DNA of 64,000 bases from Aphelocoma coerulescens (taxonomy: Eukaryota; Chordata; Aves; Passeriformes; Corvidae): the NCBI RefSeq assembly GCF_041296385.1, contig NC_091023.1:4278924-4342923 (forward strand). The letters run 5' to 3'. Of the stretch, positions 1 to 12,400 are shown piece by piece. The position numbers and the translations under genes were made by a program. Each line of letters opens with the position of its first letter. The first letter of the stretch is position 1. The notes under the pieces were generated by a model. The model saw nothing but the letters and a program-made list of their open reading frames with translations, made no database searches and had not been told where the DNA came from.

Positions 1-3000
1 TGAAAAGCAGCCCAAACATGCTGTAAGTGGAGGTGAAAAGGAGAAAGTCACAAAGATTTTTTGATTTTTTTTTTTTTTAAAGAATTAACTGAATCACTGC
101 TCAACATCTGCCCCACCCCCTCACTTCTGTAACCTCTCCTCTTTCTAAACCACTTCCAGTCCAGAGGGGAAACATAAGGGGCTTTCTATTAATGGAATAT
201 TTATGGACCTGGAGACCCGGGAGCCTTGAAAAGAAGGAAGATTCATGCATAATACAGGGACAGGACTTGCTGTATGAAAGGACAAATTTACCACACTGGC
301 AAACTGAACTAAGTGGCATAAAACCCATTAGAAAAAAAACCCATGGCTCACAAGTTATGAATACTGGACAAGAACCAAATACCAGAACTGGTAACCAGCA
401 CACACTGTACAGCATAATGACATTTCCTACTACAATTTACTAGCTGATAAATGATCAAGCTTATTAAATTAACCTTTTCCCACCAGCAGTTGACTGAAAA
501 GTTCCCTCCCCTCTTAATTACAAGGAGATTAGGAGAAACTAAAAAATAATTGTAAGCAGTTTATACAATGGAAGAAGCCTCAATTCTTCAGTATTACATA
601 CCACATAAAAGAGATCCATCACCAGGCATTGCTCCCTACCTCTGAACAATGAATGATACAGAACCTGATCCAGTGACTGCCAAAAAGCCAAAACAAAGGT
701 GTTCACACCATTCTTTTCTCTCCCTGAGTGGCTGTTTGCTCATTTCTGCTCACTCTTTATCAGCACAATTCCAGTCTTATTATGAGAAGGTATAAAAGCA
801 ATACCTTTTTTTTAAACCCCAGCAAATAAGAAAATGATAAATTTCAAACAGAACAGGGGCTGTTGCAGATGTTAGGAGTGTGTAGTACAGACAGACTGTA
901 AAGCTGTGTTACAGGCCAACCCCATGACAAAAGAACAGATGTGAAGGTATCCTGCCTTCCTTTAGCAAGCTGAGAAACAGGGAAGGAAAATCTACTCCTT
1001 CTCTACAAAAAAGGATGACCTCCTCCAGATCCCAAACTCCTTTTGTCTACTGATTGTGTCTGTGGAGGTCCAAAATGAAGAGAATGAAGACTTACAATGA
1101 CAAGAATCCCCACATGACCATAACATACGCAAAAAACCTCTTCACTGTGTGAACACAACCTGATGTCCAACATTGCCTTAAAACAACCATTACAGTTCCA
1201 CACGTCTTCTCCCAAGTAGTTTTCAGCTTTCCCAGTGTTTTATGGGGGAGGTTTCTAGAAAACCTGTGTAAAGGTGTGGCATTTCAACTTTTCCAGTTCA
1301 CACCATTTCCTTAAGCACCTGCTAATGGACACAAGGACATTTTATTTTTTAAGCTATATGCAAGCTTATTCAAACTCACTTGGCCTGGGTCTTTCACAGA
1401 CCCCTTAAAAACAGGCCATGATATACATATAAGAGCTGAGAAAGCAAAGGCTGAAACAGCAGCTACAGCAATGTTTTCCAGAGATTCATCACTGCAGATG
1501 CAAGGGGAAATTGCAGAGTGCCCAGTGTAGTTCCTTCCTACAGAGATCTTGGAATCCCAGGTTCTGTGGAAGCTCCAGAGTGAGCAGGATGGGCTGCACC
1601 CCATGGTTCAGCCTGGTGCTGAGCTTCCACGTGGCTTTACTAGAAGGCATGGAAGTACAGTCAGTGTCAATAACCCTGTCACCAGGCCTGGGGAGAGGGA
1701 GCAGACAGAGTGGGTTTTTTCTGCTTTGTTCTTGCTTTTTTCCAGCTCTGAAGCAGCACCGACAATATGAAGACAATTCTCTGAGAAATAAAATTAGAAC
1801 GTCCCCTTCAATTCTCTTTGAGAAGCATCTGAGTTCAAGAAACTCTTTTATCAGGATTAGAGGTGAGGCTGAAAGCAAATGGTTTCTCTTAGCTGGTAAA
1901 AAAATGCATTCCATTTCTCAACCTCCCCACCCCCTGGGCCAAGAGTTTCATGCATATTTGACATGTTTTCCATCTAGACAGCAATACAGCATTTCTAGCC
2001 ACTTTCTTTTTTCTTTTAAGTGACTCAAGTGCACAGTGTTTCTTCCTGAGAGTCAATTTATTTTTTAATTGTATCTGAATACTCTGGGATTTTTATCTTG
2101 ACTTCACATGTTCTAATTTGTTAAAAAAAAAAAAAAAAAAGGAAAAAAGTAAGGTATATATTATGAGCAAAAGCTGTTTGCAGTAAACTGGAAAGTGCTT
2201 ATGGGGTTGTTATTTACTATTTAGGATTGTCATTACTATCACAGGAGAACCTAGAAGTTTTTAAGCAAGATCTGCCCTTCTACCATGTTAGGACATACAC
2301 AAAGCAAAGGCTCATCCTGGCCCAAGGCACCTACAGTACCTATAAAAAACCCAAAAGAAACAGAGGGTGAGAGAGAACATACACATGCTAGCAAGAAAAA
2401 CACAGAAAGAGGGTGAAGTTGCTTGCCCAGTGCTAGAGAAGGCAGGAGAAGAGAGATGGAATAAAATGCAATGTGCATCACTCTAAGATTGTGCTGAGAT
2501 TTCAAATGACCTTAACTGAAGTCCTAGTTCCAACCTCAGGGATGCAGTAGAAAAAGCTCCCCCTAACAAATCTATAATGCAACGAAGAAAACTTTTTAAT
2601 ACTTGTAATTAACCACAGATCAACTGTAGCAGATTTTTGCAGCATTTAATCATTTCAGTACTTCTGAATTTTTGGTTTAAAAAATATTTGAAAAAATTCA
2701 AGCAATTTAGACTCAAAAAAGTTTCTTGACCTAAGAGAAGTGAATGCTGACTTCCAGATGCTTTTCCACTATTCAGAAAATGCATGCATTAATTATAAAA
2801 ACCATTGTATTCTTATTTTCCTTTTAAAATTCACAATGCTTGGGTTGAGTTTGCAATGGTTGATTTTGGTCAGTGAAGTGCAAGGTTAAGTTACAGCATG
2901 TGTGGTAATGACAGCAGACACTGATCTAAGTGCAATGAAAGCAACTGCAATAAATGCTTAGAAAAGGGTAAAGTAGGCAGAAAAATGCTTGTTTGATCAT

Positions 3001-6000
3001 TTCCACAGCGATGTTTGCTTCCAAAATCTCATCTCTTTTGCCTAAAGTTAAAAAAGTTAAACCCTCGTAGTTTCAATGTAAGAATGTTTTAATTATCTCG
3101 TTCTATTTCTCCCCTAAACAAATCTATGCTTTTCTCTAACATTTTTTGTAGAAATTGATCGAAACACAGGAGAAGTAACAAAGTGTTATTTGAGACTTGT
3201 TTAATCTTAACCAAGACAGGTGGTCCAGAGGTTACCAAGTGCCTGTGAATGCACACAGGTCACCTCCTCCTCCTCATCCACTCTTTTTACCCTCCATTGC
3301 TACAGCTGAGTGTAACTGCTTAAAAATCACTGTGGAAAAAGCAGCACGCTACATTTTCACACAGATTCAAAGAAGGCACTTGGAATTACTATTTACCATG
3401 CCCCTCCACCAAATTTTAGGATAAAAACTGACTGTAACTTCATCTAACAATGAAGTTTCTCAAAGACATTCAAATGCAACAGCAATCCACGACTGAAGAA
3501 ACTAAGTACAAAAGTTGGAAAACAAATTAGATGCCTTGAAAATGTATTCCCCAAGCATGTCAAAATCTCTTCTTTTCACACTGTTACAGCTGTGGAGCTC
3601 ACAGGGACACCAAATGGTATATCAGGATGGGACAACATAAATAATGCCACCCCCAGCAGGTGACAATTAATCTCGTTTCTTTTTCCCCCCCAGGTAATCA
3701 TGCAGAAAGTCTAAACCTCTACCAAATCTCCAGAGAGCTTCTGGCAATATTTGGCTTCTGCACAGGGAGGCTTGGGAAGGAAACTGTACCCTACAAACAG
3801 GCACATGCAATGGAGCAGTTTTAGAAACATGACAAATCATGCACAGATATAAATGGAGCTGTTCATACCAGTTCTACCTTTCTTGCTTTTCTCATGTCTT
3901 TTATCCCTCTGTCCCATCTTCCTCCAAGAAGGATTTTGGATCCTGCTCTCAGGGACTTTTCAAGGGAACTGTAACAGATGCAGACTGCAAGCAAACAGTT
4001 CCTGAACAACAACAGTGAGATGTATTAATGGGTGCTTTGGCTTCACATTTTCAAAGCATGTGTAGGAGTCACTCCAATGGTTCCACTACTGTTAGAATTA
4101 GTGACCTCATGTCTAAGAAAGGTGGTCTCCCATTTCTACACTTCATTTGTCTGTGAAAGCTGAAGTGCTCTGTTCTGGTCTCAGATTTCTTTTTGCCTAT
4201 CCATTTAGCACTGCTGTCCTTTCTTACTACAGTAATCAGGAAACCTACTGTCACAAGCAACCACTATTCTCACAAACAGCCTGACACCCTCTCTCCCCTG
4301 GAAGGTACCACAAAACCTTTCAAATGATTTGGGTTTTCCCACCTTGCTACTTTACATGTTCACAAAGAGATCTGCATGAACGGATTTCAGAAATAATTAC
4401 ATTAAAGATAAAGGAGGAAGAATGTCACAGGGATGAAGGGACTCCTTAGGAATCGTGGAGTCTTTAATCTAATTAATGAAGTCGAAGAAATTCCAGCTAA
4501 CATATTTCATGACAAACTCGCCCCCCACGTTTTTGCAGAGCCTATGCATTTATATCCAAGTGGCACCTACTCATATGCTACACCTATTGCACAGTTATGT
4601 CAATATACATAACATATACACACTAGCATAGCACGAGCACTTAGTATATGTTTCTATTTGCAGAGGAATTCATTATGGGAAACAGAAGGCTTTTCTCTGC
4701 AAGGAAATTAGTCTCAATGGATGCAGGAGTGGGTTTCTCTCCCCTCTCCTTCTGCTATTACTCATTAAATGGATAATTTCCTTTTATAAACAAAGGAGTC
4801 CATATAATAAGCAGGCATGTTTGAATAGATCATTAATGAAATAATAGTCTCCTCATCTCCCAGCCTGAAAGATGAAACCTAAACCCAGGGCTCCCAAGAG
4901 CCAATCCCTTCTCAGCTGGACTACAAGAGCACCCAGCCCCTCTCTGACCGACCTTTAGAGTGCCTGCTCAGCAGCCTGGCCAACCTCTTTTAAATTACCT
5001 CATAGGCAGAGTGATGATTTCAGCAGAAGCTGCTTATATGTGGTTTAGAGAACATAATTCTTCCCCATTTCACTATTATATCTGGAGATCTCCAAAGAGA
5101 TCTAGAGAATATTCCCTCCACAGTTTACCTTGACTGTTTCTTATCGGAGTTTACCACAGATAGATTTTGACATCAGCAATTCCTTAAAAATCCATTGTGG
5201 TTTCTGAAGCATCAAGCTCCCAAAGAATAAGCCAAAAATGTCAGCCAGCTTGCAATATCTAGCTTTTTGTATAAATAATCAGGTGAGCATTAAGACATTG
5301 GCCACCAAAAATGAAACAAAAACATGTAACCTGGCACTTTAAGAAGTATTCATAAAACATGGCTCATCATCGGGGTGACTCCTGTATTGAAAACCTACTC
5401 TATTTGGAATCACTTGCTAAGTTCCACTATTCTTTTATTTATTATTCTTTATTCAGCATTGTCAGAATCCATACTGTTGTTCCACAAAACATGCTTTGAT
5501 TTACTTTTCAAAATGAACGAAGAATTAAACCATTCCAGTGTTCCAAGGTGCTCAGAAATCACCAAATCAGGCGAGAAAAGTGTCTGAAGAGATACGTTTA
5601 AAATACAAGGGTATACAAGCTCTCTTCTGGGAGAGCTACCACAAAATACAGGACTCCCTCCAGCTTTTTTGGTTTTTAACCTGTGTGGTGTCCAGGTGCT
5701 GGCCAGATGCCAGGCACCCACAAAAGCCACTCACTCATCCTCCCCTGCCACAGCTGGACAGAGAAGAGAAAATTTAGTGAATGGTTCGTGAGTTAAGAAC
5801 TGGGAGAAAACACTCCGATGGCAAAACAGGCTCATCTTAGAGATACAAAGTAAACTTATTACTAAGATCAAAGCAGGAAACTGAGAAGTAAAATAAGCCT
5901 TTAAAAACACCTTTTTCCCCCAAACCCATCTCTCCTCGCCACCGACAGTGCAGGGAGACAGGGCATGGGGGTTTGGTCAGTTCGTCAACTGAGGCTTTCT

Positions 6001-6110
6001 TCCACTGCTCAGGGAGAGGAGTCCTTCCCCTGCTGCACCATGGGGTCCCTGCACCATGGGGTCCACAGCCTCCTCCAGGCATCCACCCCCTCTGGCACAG
6101 GCACCTCCCC
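1..6110 (-). other. HS6ST1: HS6ST1 intron 1, distal part in window (non-coding)
   Basis: AT-rich unique sequence with short frames only and no recognisable protein. Homopolymer runs occur at 65-78 (T14) and 2123-2140 (A18). No exon 2 of HS6ST1 is visible. I see no convincing transposon here. Confidence 0.75.
2123..2140. repeat. Poly(A) run (A18)
   Basis: Eighteen uninterrupted A bases followed by GGAAAAAAG. No transposon body was recognised next to it. Confidence 0.9.
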
Positions 6111-6480
6111 ACGGGCTGTGGGTGGATCTCTGCATCCCCCGTGGGTCCCCAGGGGCTGTGGGTGGATCTCTGCATCCCCCGTGGGTCCCCAGGGGCTGTG
6201 GGTGGATCTCTGCATCCCCCGTGGATCCCCATGGGCTGTGGGTGGATCTCTGCATCCCCCGTGGATCCCCATGGGCTGTGGGTGGATCTCTGCATCCCTC
6301 GTGGCTTCCCATGGGCTGTGGGTGGATCTCTGCATCCCTCGTGGCTTCCCATGGGCTGTGGGTGGATCTCTGCATCCCTCGTGGATCCCCAGGGGCTGTG
6401 GGTGGATCTCTGCATCCCCCGTGGATCCCCAGGGGCTGTGGGTGGATCTCTGCATCCCCTGGGGATCCCCAGGGGCTGCA
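6111..6480. repeat. 40-bp minisatellite, nine copies
   Basis: Nine complete 40-bp units begin at 6121, 6161, 6201, 6241, 6281, 6321, 6361, 6401 and 6441, preceded by ten bases of a partial unit. Each starts GGTGGATCTCTGCATCCC and ends with GGGCTGTG (GGGCTGCA in the last). Units 1-2, 3-4 and 5-6 are identical pairs. Units 7 and 8 differ by one base, and unit 9 has diverged. The unit centre is a small palindrome, CCCCAGGGG (units 1, 2, 7, 8, 9) or CCCATGGG (3-6). The array is GC-rich inside an AT-rich intron. Just before it, at about 6034-6065, TGCACCATGGGGTCC occurs twice in tandem. Such arrays are often length-variable between individuals. Confidence 0.97.
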
Positions 6481-9400
6481 GGGGCCCAGCTGCTTCACCA
6501 TGGTCATCACCACGGCCTGCAGAGGCATCCTGGCTCTGGTGCCTGGAGCACCTCCTGCCCCTCCTTCCCCGCTGACCTTGGTGTCTCCATGTTGTTTCCC
6601 TCACATGTTCTCAACTCCTCCTCTTCTCTGGCTGGAATTAACAGTGTGCCCCCCTTTGTTTTGATTTTCTTCTTAAATCTGTTATCACAGAGATGTTACC
6701 AACATCTCTAATTGGCCCAGGCTTGGCCAGCAGCATGTCCATCTTCAGAGCCATCAGGGATTGGCTCTGTTGGATGTGGTGGAAGCTTCCAGCAGCTTCT
6801 CACAGAGCTGTGGCCCCCCTGCTACCAAAAACCAGGCTGTGCAAACCAACACAACCTGGAAATATCCTCTCAGAAATGACTATTACAAACTGCCAACTGT
6901 TCCCAGCTCAAAGCAAGAAGGGCAGATTGCACCTGGCCCCCTCAGAGGGGTAGGGGAGCCTGGGAGTGAGTCACATACAGCTCGGGTAGTTTTAACTCCA
7001 TGATCTCTTTCTGTAGAGAGTTACCAGTAATCTTTTTTTATTCCACATATACATCCACTTTCCCACCAAGACAGAGTGCAGATAATTGCAATCCAATCAG
7101 GGGTTTGATTTTTTCTTTAAATGACTACCAAGTGCAAGTGCTGGAGTTCAGCTGCTCAGAGAGGCAGAGGGAAGGGCTCATGGGGGCCAACCACTATCTC
7201 TGGACAAAATCTTTGGGCAGAGTCACAGATGCATATACAAACTCTTACCTCTACTCTCTTCTTTTTCCTCTTTTATTTTGAATGGAATCTTAGACATTTT
7301 TTAAAAACCTCATTCTCAGTTGCAGTTAAGAATACTGAAATTTTCCACAGCAGCAAACACTACAGCAGAAGGCTTCACTGTCATTCTGGCCTGAGTTCTT
7401 AAAAGGTATCTTCACTCCTGTCTGGGCTCTACTACAGCCCAAAATGGCATGTAAGACTGGGTCCAGTAAGTCTAAGTTCCTTCTCCAGAAGGCTGCTGAC
7501 AAGGTTTGCACAAAACAATGAACCCTACTTTCCCAAAAGGTCTATAAGAGCTTTAAGCACTACAAAGGGAAAACTTCTGGCTAGAGAAGTGGAGGACCAC
7601 ACCTCACCTCCATGGAGTATACCTGGGCAGGAGCTCAAGTGGTTAAGCCTCCCAGCAAAGCACCAAACTAACAATCAAAAGTCAAGAAGAGGTGAGGCCC
7701 TAGAGCTCTTCTGAAAGCGCATATCATGAAAACTGTGACTTTAAAAAGGGATATAATGAGTTATAAAAGAAATCATTAAGTCAGGATCATTCCTTCAGGG
7801 CAGCTTCTGGTTTCTGTTGCCCAGTTCTTCATCATTCAGAACAATTTAAAGGTTATGGCTGGCTGCATAACACTCTGATGAACATTATCAGCTAAAGATC
7901 TTTGCCTCATTTACACTTAGAGCTTAAGCCAGAAGAAACAGAGAACTTGTGGAAAGAAAAAAGCATTTGTGACCTTATCTAAGTCATCTCTTAACCAGAA
8001 AACTCTTACTTCCCTCAAATATCCCTAGAAGCTTTTGTTACTTATTTTCCATTTATCTAACATCTTTCTCCTGGCGAACCTATTGGGATCAGGTCATTTT
8101 CTCTCTCTTTTGATCCAAGACCCTGGCTTATGGAGTGGCTCTCCCCCCATGCCTGACCTTACCATGTGCTTGAAGCTCAGAACTTGGAACAGAGCTGTTG
8201 AACTTCATGTGCTGATGTTAAACAGAGAGTTTAACCAAATCTCATATTCATTTCACTCTAATTTTAAAAGCTCACCGCTCAAGGGTAGAGGGAAAAGTTA
8301 CTGTTACTGCAATGAAGGCTACACACTGAAGACTGTAAAACAAAATCAAAGCCTAACAGGTCTGAAAGACCCTGACTTTCAGGGCCCAAAGTCACATAAA
8401 CATGGCAACAATATGAAACTGTATTTAGAGTCTACTGAGTTCCTAAATTAGAGTCAGCTTCATGGCACAGCCACCCTTCAGTAACTAATTGCTCCATTCA
8501 AAGCTGCATATGTTGTTACATCAAAACTTCCATGTCTACTATTTGCAACATTTCCTTCAGATTACTTCTACAGTTCTGCAGAGAAGTGAAAACTGACTAC
8601 AAAGGTTTTCCTCTTCTAAATACATTCATTGGGAATGATCCTTAAAAATATTTGCTATTTCTAGGAACAAGTAATTTGTCCATGCACCAACCACTTACCA
8701 TGAAAAACTGCATTCCCTGCAGGTGGGTGGTGGGGGGAAGGAAGGGTGGCATGTGTCCATCCACATCCCCATCCCCACAGCTTACTGATCACTAAGCTCA
8801 AATTTCTGAAAATTAGCATTGTCAGGACAAGAGGGTGGGTGGGGATGTGCAGACACAAAACAATGCAAAGTGCACAGTCACAAATTTTTTTTTTTCCTAG
8901 TTACTCTTCTTCCCCTGCCCTGAGGATGAATAATTCAATCTAGTGGTCCATTAATCCTATACATAAATAAAGGAGGAGCTGCTAACTTCTGATCCTGGTT
9001 AAAAACAGCTCTCCAAGTTCTGTGCAGAAAAAAAACCGGGTGCTTATTGCAGAGCTCCTGATAGAACTCCAAACACCTTCATTTGCTCACATTAGACCTA
9101 CAGACCCCAGATATGCTTCTTACAGTCCGACTACTTTTCTGTGCAGTATTTTGGCTCTATCCTTCACACTGACGTAATTTTAAGAGCAGTTCTAGCAGAG
9201 GAAAGGAGGCCTGGCTTTCTACCTGGACCCACAGTGCACAGCAGCATGCAAGATTAACTCAAAATCTTATTTTTAGAGCCTAATTCTTACGGAGAAACAA
9301 TATCATTGGCTACCTTTTTCCTTTCCTTTCATGCTTCGCTGGCATGAAGTCATTTGTTAATAATGCCCATCTGTGATGGTCCATTTTCATATTCAGAAAT

Positions 9401-12400
9401 TTCACGGCAGATTACAGGCTTTCAGAGAGCTCCCTGAACATCAGCTTCGTCACAGAGAAAAGTTTTACCCGCACCCTGCCCTTCTTTGCACCCTGCCAAC
9501 AGATAAAGCTGTGGCACGTGGAATTGTTTTACATCTGTGTGCCCCAAGCAGAAAGGAGCAGCTGTGACCCCACAGCCCTGTGAATGCAGCCACAGAGAAG
9601 CTGACACTCCACACATAAACCAAAGGTGGGAAAAAGAGCTCCTGATTCCCGTGGGACAGCAGTTCCATGGAGATGAAGAGGAAAAAAGTCGCAGAACCAT
9701 CAGTCTCTTACCTTCCAGGAGCTCTGGATTCAACAAGCAGCAGTTTTTAACAGAATCAGAAGAGGAACAGAAAAAAAGCAGCTAGAAGCTGGCAAATTAC
9801 AATGTCAGAATCAACAGAGACTTTGTATAAGGGAATTTTAGGGTCTTCATGCCCTGCAAAGTGCCATCTGTGTATGCCATAGCTCAGCTACTGCAACAGA
9901 TTATCTGATCAACAGGGAAGGAACAACAATGGAAAATCTATTAGCTGGTGGCTGTGGAGCATCACAGGTCTATTAGAGATTGACTGATTAGCCTGTCGGG
10001 TGAGAGTCAGACTTTCTCATATCTAGTTTTCAATAAACTGTTAAAAGTCAATATGACACAGAGTGAAAATTCAATTCAGGGTAACAAAGAAAAAATAGCT
10101 AATTATTCTTTTACAGCACAGTAGATCCTTCCAGGTCTCCTTTAACAACAGACTAACCACTATAATAGACTGTTTATATATAGATTACCAGCAAAGATAA
10201 TCTGGAAACAACACAAATAAAAGCACCAAAAGAAAATTCTACATGCCAAAATTCACAGAATTTTAAATACTAAACTACAAACAAATGGCTCTCATGCTAC
10301 AGAATCTCTGTGGAAGACCAAAAACATGACAGAGTCACCAGAAAAATTACCTTATTTCAAAACACTTTTTAAAGGCAATTTATCAACCTAAAATTGCAGA
10401 ATTTCAACTGTGGAGCACAGCAATCAATACAGTATCAGCACTTTGGATATAGAATAAAACCAAGTGTGACAGAGCCCAGAGCTTTACAGACACTACTGGG
10501 TTTGCCAGCTCAGTTTTGCTACAGAAAGTAACTGGGTACAGGTGAAAAAGGCAAAGCAAACTTTAAATGCTGTAGATATTCTGGGAAGATTGGTAACAGT
10601 AGCAAAGAGCACATCCAGGGAGTTTGTCTGGCTTGTGTGCACTCTACTCTTGCAGAGCCAAACCCTCGTGTTGCCTTGCCTTAACTCCTTTACACTGTTT
10701 TGGAATAATCAGCTCTGTTAGTGGTCTTGTGACACATCAACTCTACAGCACCTGAAAACAGGGATACAGGATGAGAAAAAAAACAAATCGGTATTTCATC
10801 CATACTTCAACATTATACTTTAGTCTTTCTCAGCTGTGTTGGGGCAGACATTTGTGGGACCTTGTGCAGAAAAAAAAACTTACCTGGATTAGAGAAAATC
10901 TATCGAAATCAATTGCTTTCAAGGATTTTGTTTGAAAGTCTGGTGCCCAAACACTTGCACAAGTACCACCAGGACAATGGTGATGTGGCATGGGATAAAA
11001 ACAAAGATGTACCTCCAGCCTATGTTTTTGACCCCAGCATTTCACTTCACCCTGCTCACCTGAAGGGCTGTCTGTGGAAAGAGTATAGAAAAGGAGGAGG
11101 AATACTGAATGCTAGCCAAAAACTTGTGTATTCTGCAACTTTTACTGTCTCACTTTATCACAGAAGAAATTGCTTATCATTGGCATGCTAAAGACTAACA
11201 CACCCTGGTACTAACTCATCCTACCTGAAAGCAATGTGAAAACATAATCAGAAAGAAAAAGCAAGCAAATGAAGAAAAGAATCTAATACTGGTTACAGGT
11301 GATGCCATAATTTCAGTGGACTAGAATGGACAACACACATTTTAAAACCACATCAACATTACCTTGAGGGACAGGAAGCCTGAAATCTCTCCAGCTCTGT
11401 GATCTCAGTAACAGATGTCAGGTCTGCATGGCTTCTTTCTCTTGTCACAGGAACACTGAGATCTTTAGAGATCCGGTTTGGGATTTTTTTTTTTTTTGAG
11501 AAAAATCCAGTGCAGAGCAAACTAACTGATACAAATACTTGTTTTCTAAGCTGGAAGACCACAGTGCTCCTCCTCCTCTCCCAACACTTTCAATCATGTG
11601 GGAAACAACAGGGCTGCAAGACAAAAACCTTCCAAAAGAAACTCTCTGTCAGAAAGGGTTTACTTCCAAATTCCTCAAATCAGATCTACTTCAGAACAGA
11701 AAGCAATTTCTAGCACCATGCCACAAATTCATGGGCTGGTGACGAAAAAAACAGTTTCAGCCCAGGTTTGGTCCACCTTATTGTGGTATGTTTTATTCTG
11801 AACCACTTCTCAGTGTGAGAACTCTGCAGTCTATGCAGCCACAGTCACCCCTTGTCTAGGGAAAGGCACAAAGGAGTCTGGCAAGGGGTGGGGAAAGCAC
11901 ACGATGATGCATTGCAGAGATGTAAAATCCTTCAAGCAGTCAGAATGTCACTGCTTCATCTTCTGGCACTGCTTTTTGAGACTGAGATTGCATAGAATGA
12001 TACACGTTCCTGTCCTACAGACACGCCTTCTCCTGGATGGGGGAAGAGGGATCATGCAAAGAATCAACCCTGGCAGATAGCATCGTGAGACAGGCATGGC
12101 CAAACCAAAATCAAATAAAAAGAACAGTTGATAAAATATAGGGCCTGGAATAACCTTTGCAACACTGAAGGGGAAGTTCAGTCACCAGAAGCCAAATAAT
12201 TAATTTAAAAATGTGAAGCACAGTTTTAGAAGCAAATCTTTGTCTTTAAGACCCAAAATGCTCAATCCTGTAGGCTGTGTGCAGCTGTACAGATCTACTT
12301 AAACTGCCAAACCCAAGAAGCTGAGCAGGAATCTGAAATTGCAGCACTCATATTCCCACAGCAACTAGAGATAAGGAAGACCAGGAACAGTGTCATTTTA

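Noticed and set aside
5965..6711. Repeat proteins encoded by the 40-bp array on either strand
   Set aside because: All six frames are open because of unit length and lack of stops. There is no conserved frame, signal or domain.
8712..8740. G-quadruplex in GGTGGGTGGTGGGGGGAAGG
   Set aside because: There are not four separate GGG runs with acceptable loops, so the canonical pattern is not met.
10862..11191. A 109-codon plus-strand frame with a fairly complex peptide
   Set aside because: No recognisable domain, no matching splice sites noted, and length within chance for AT-moderate sequence.
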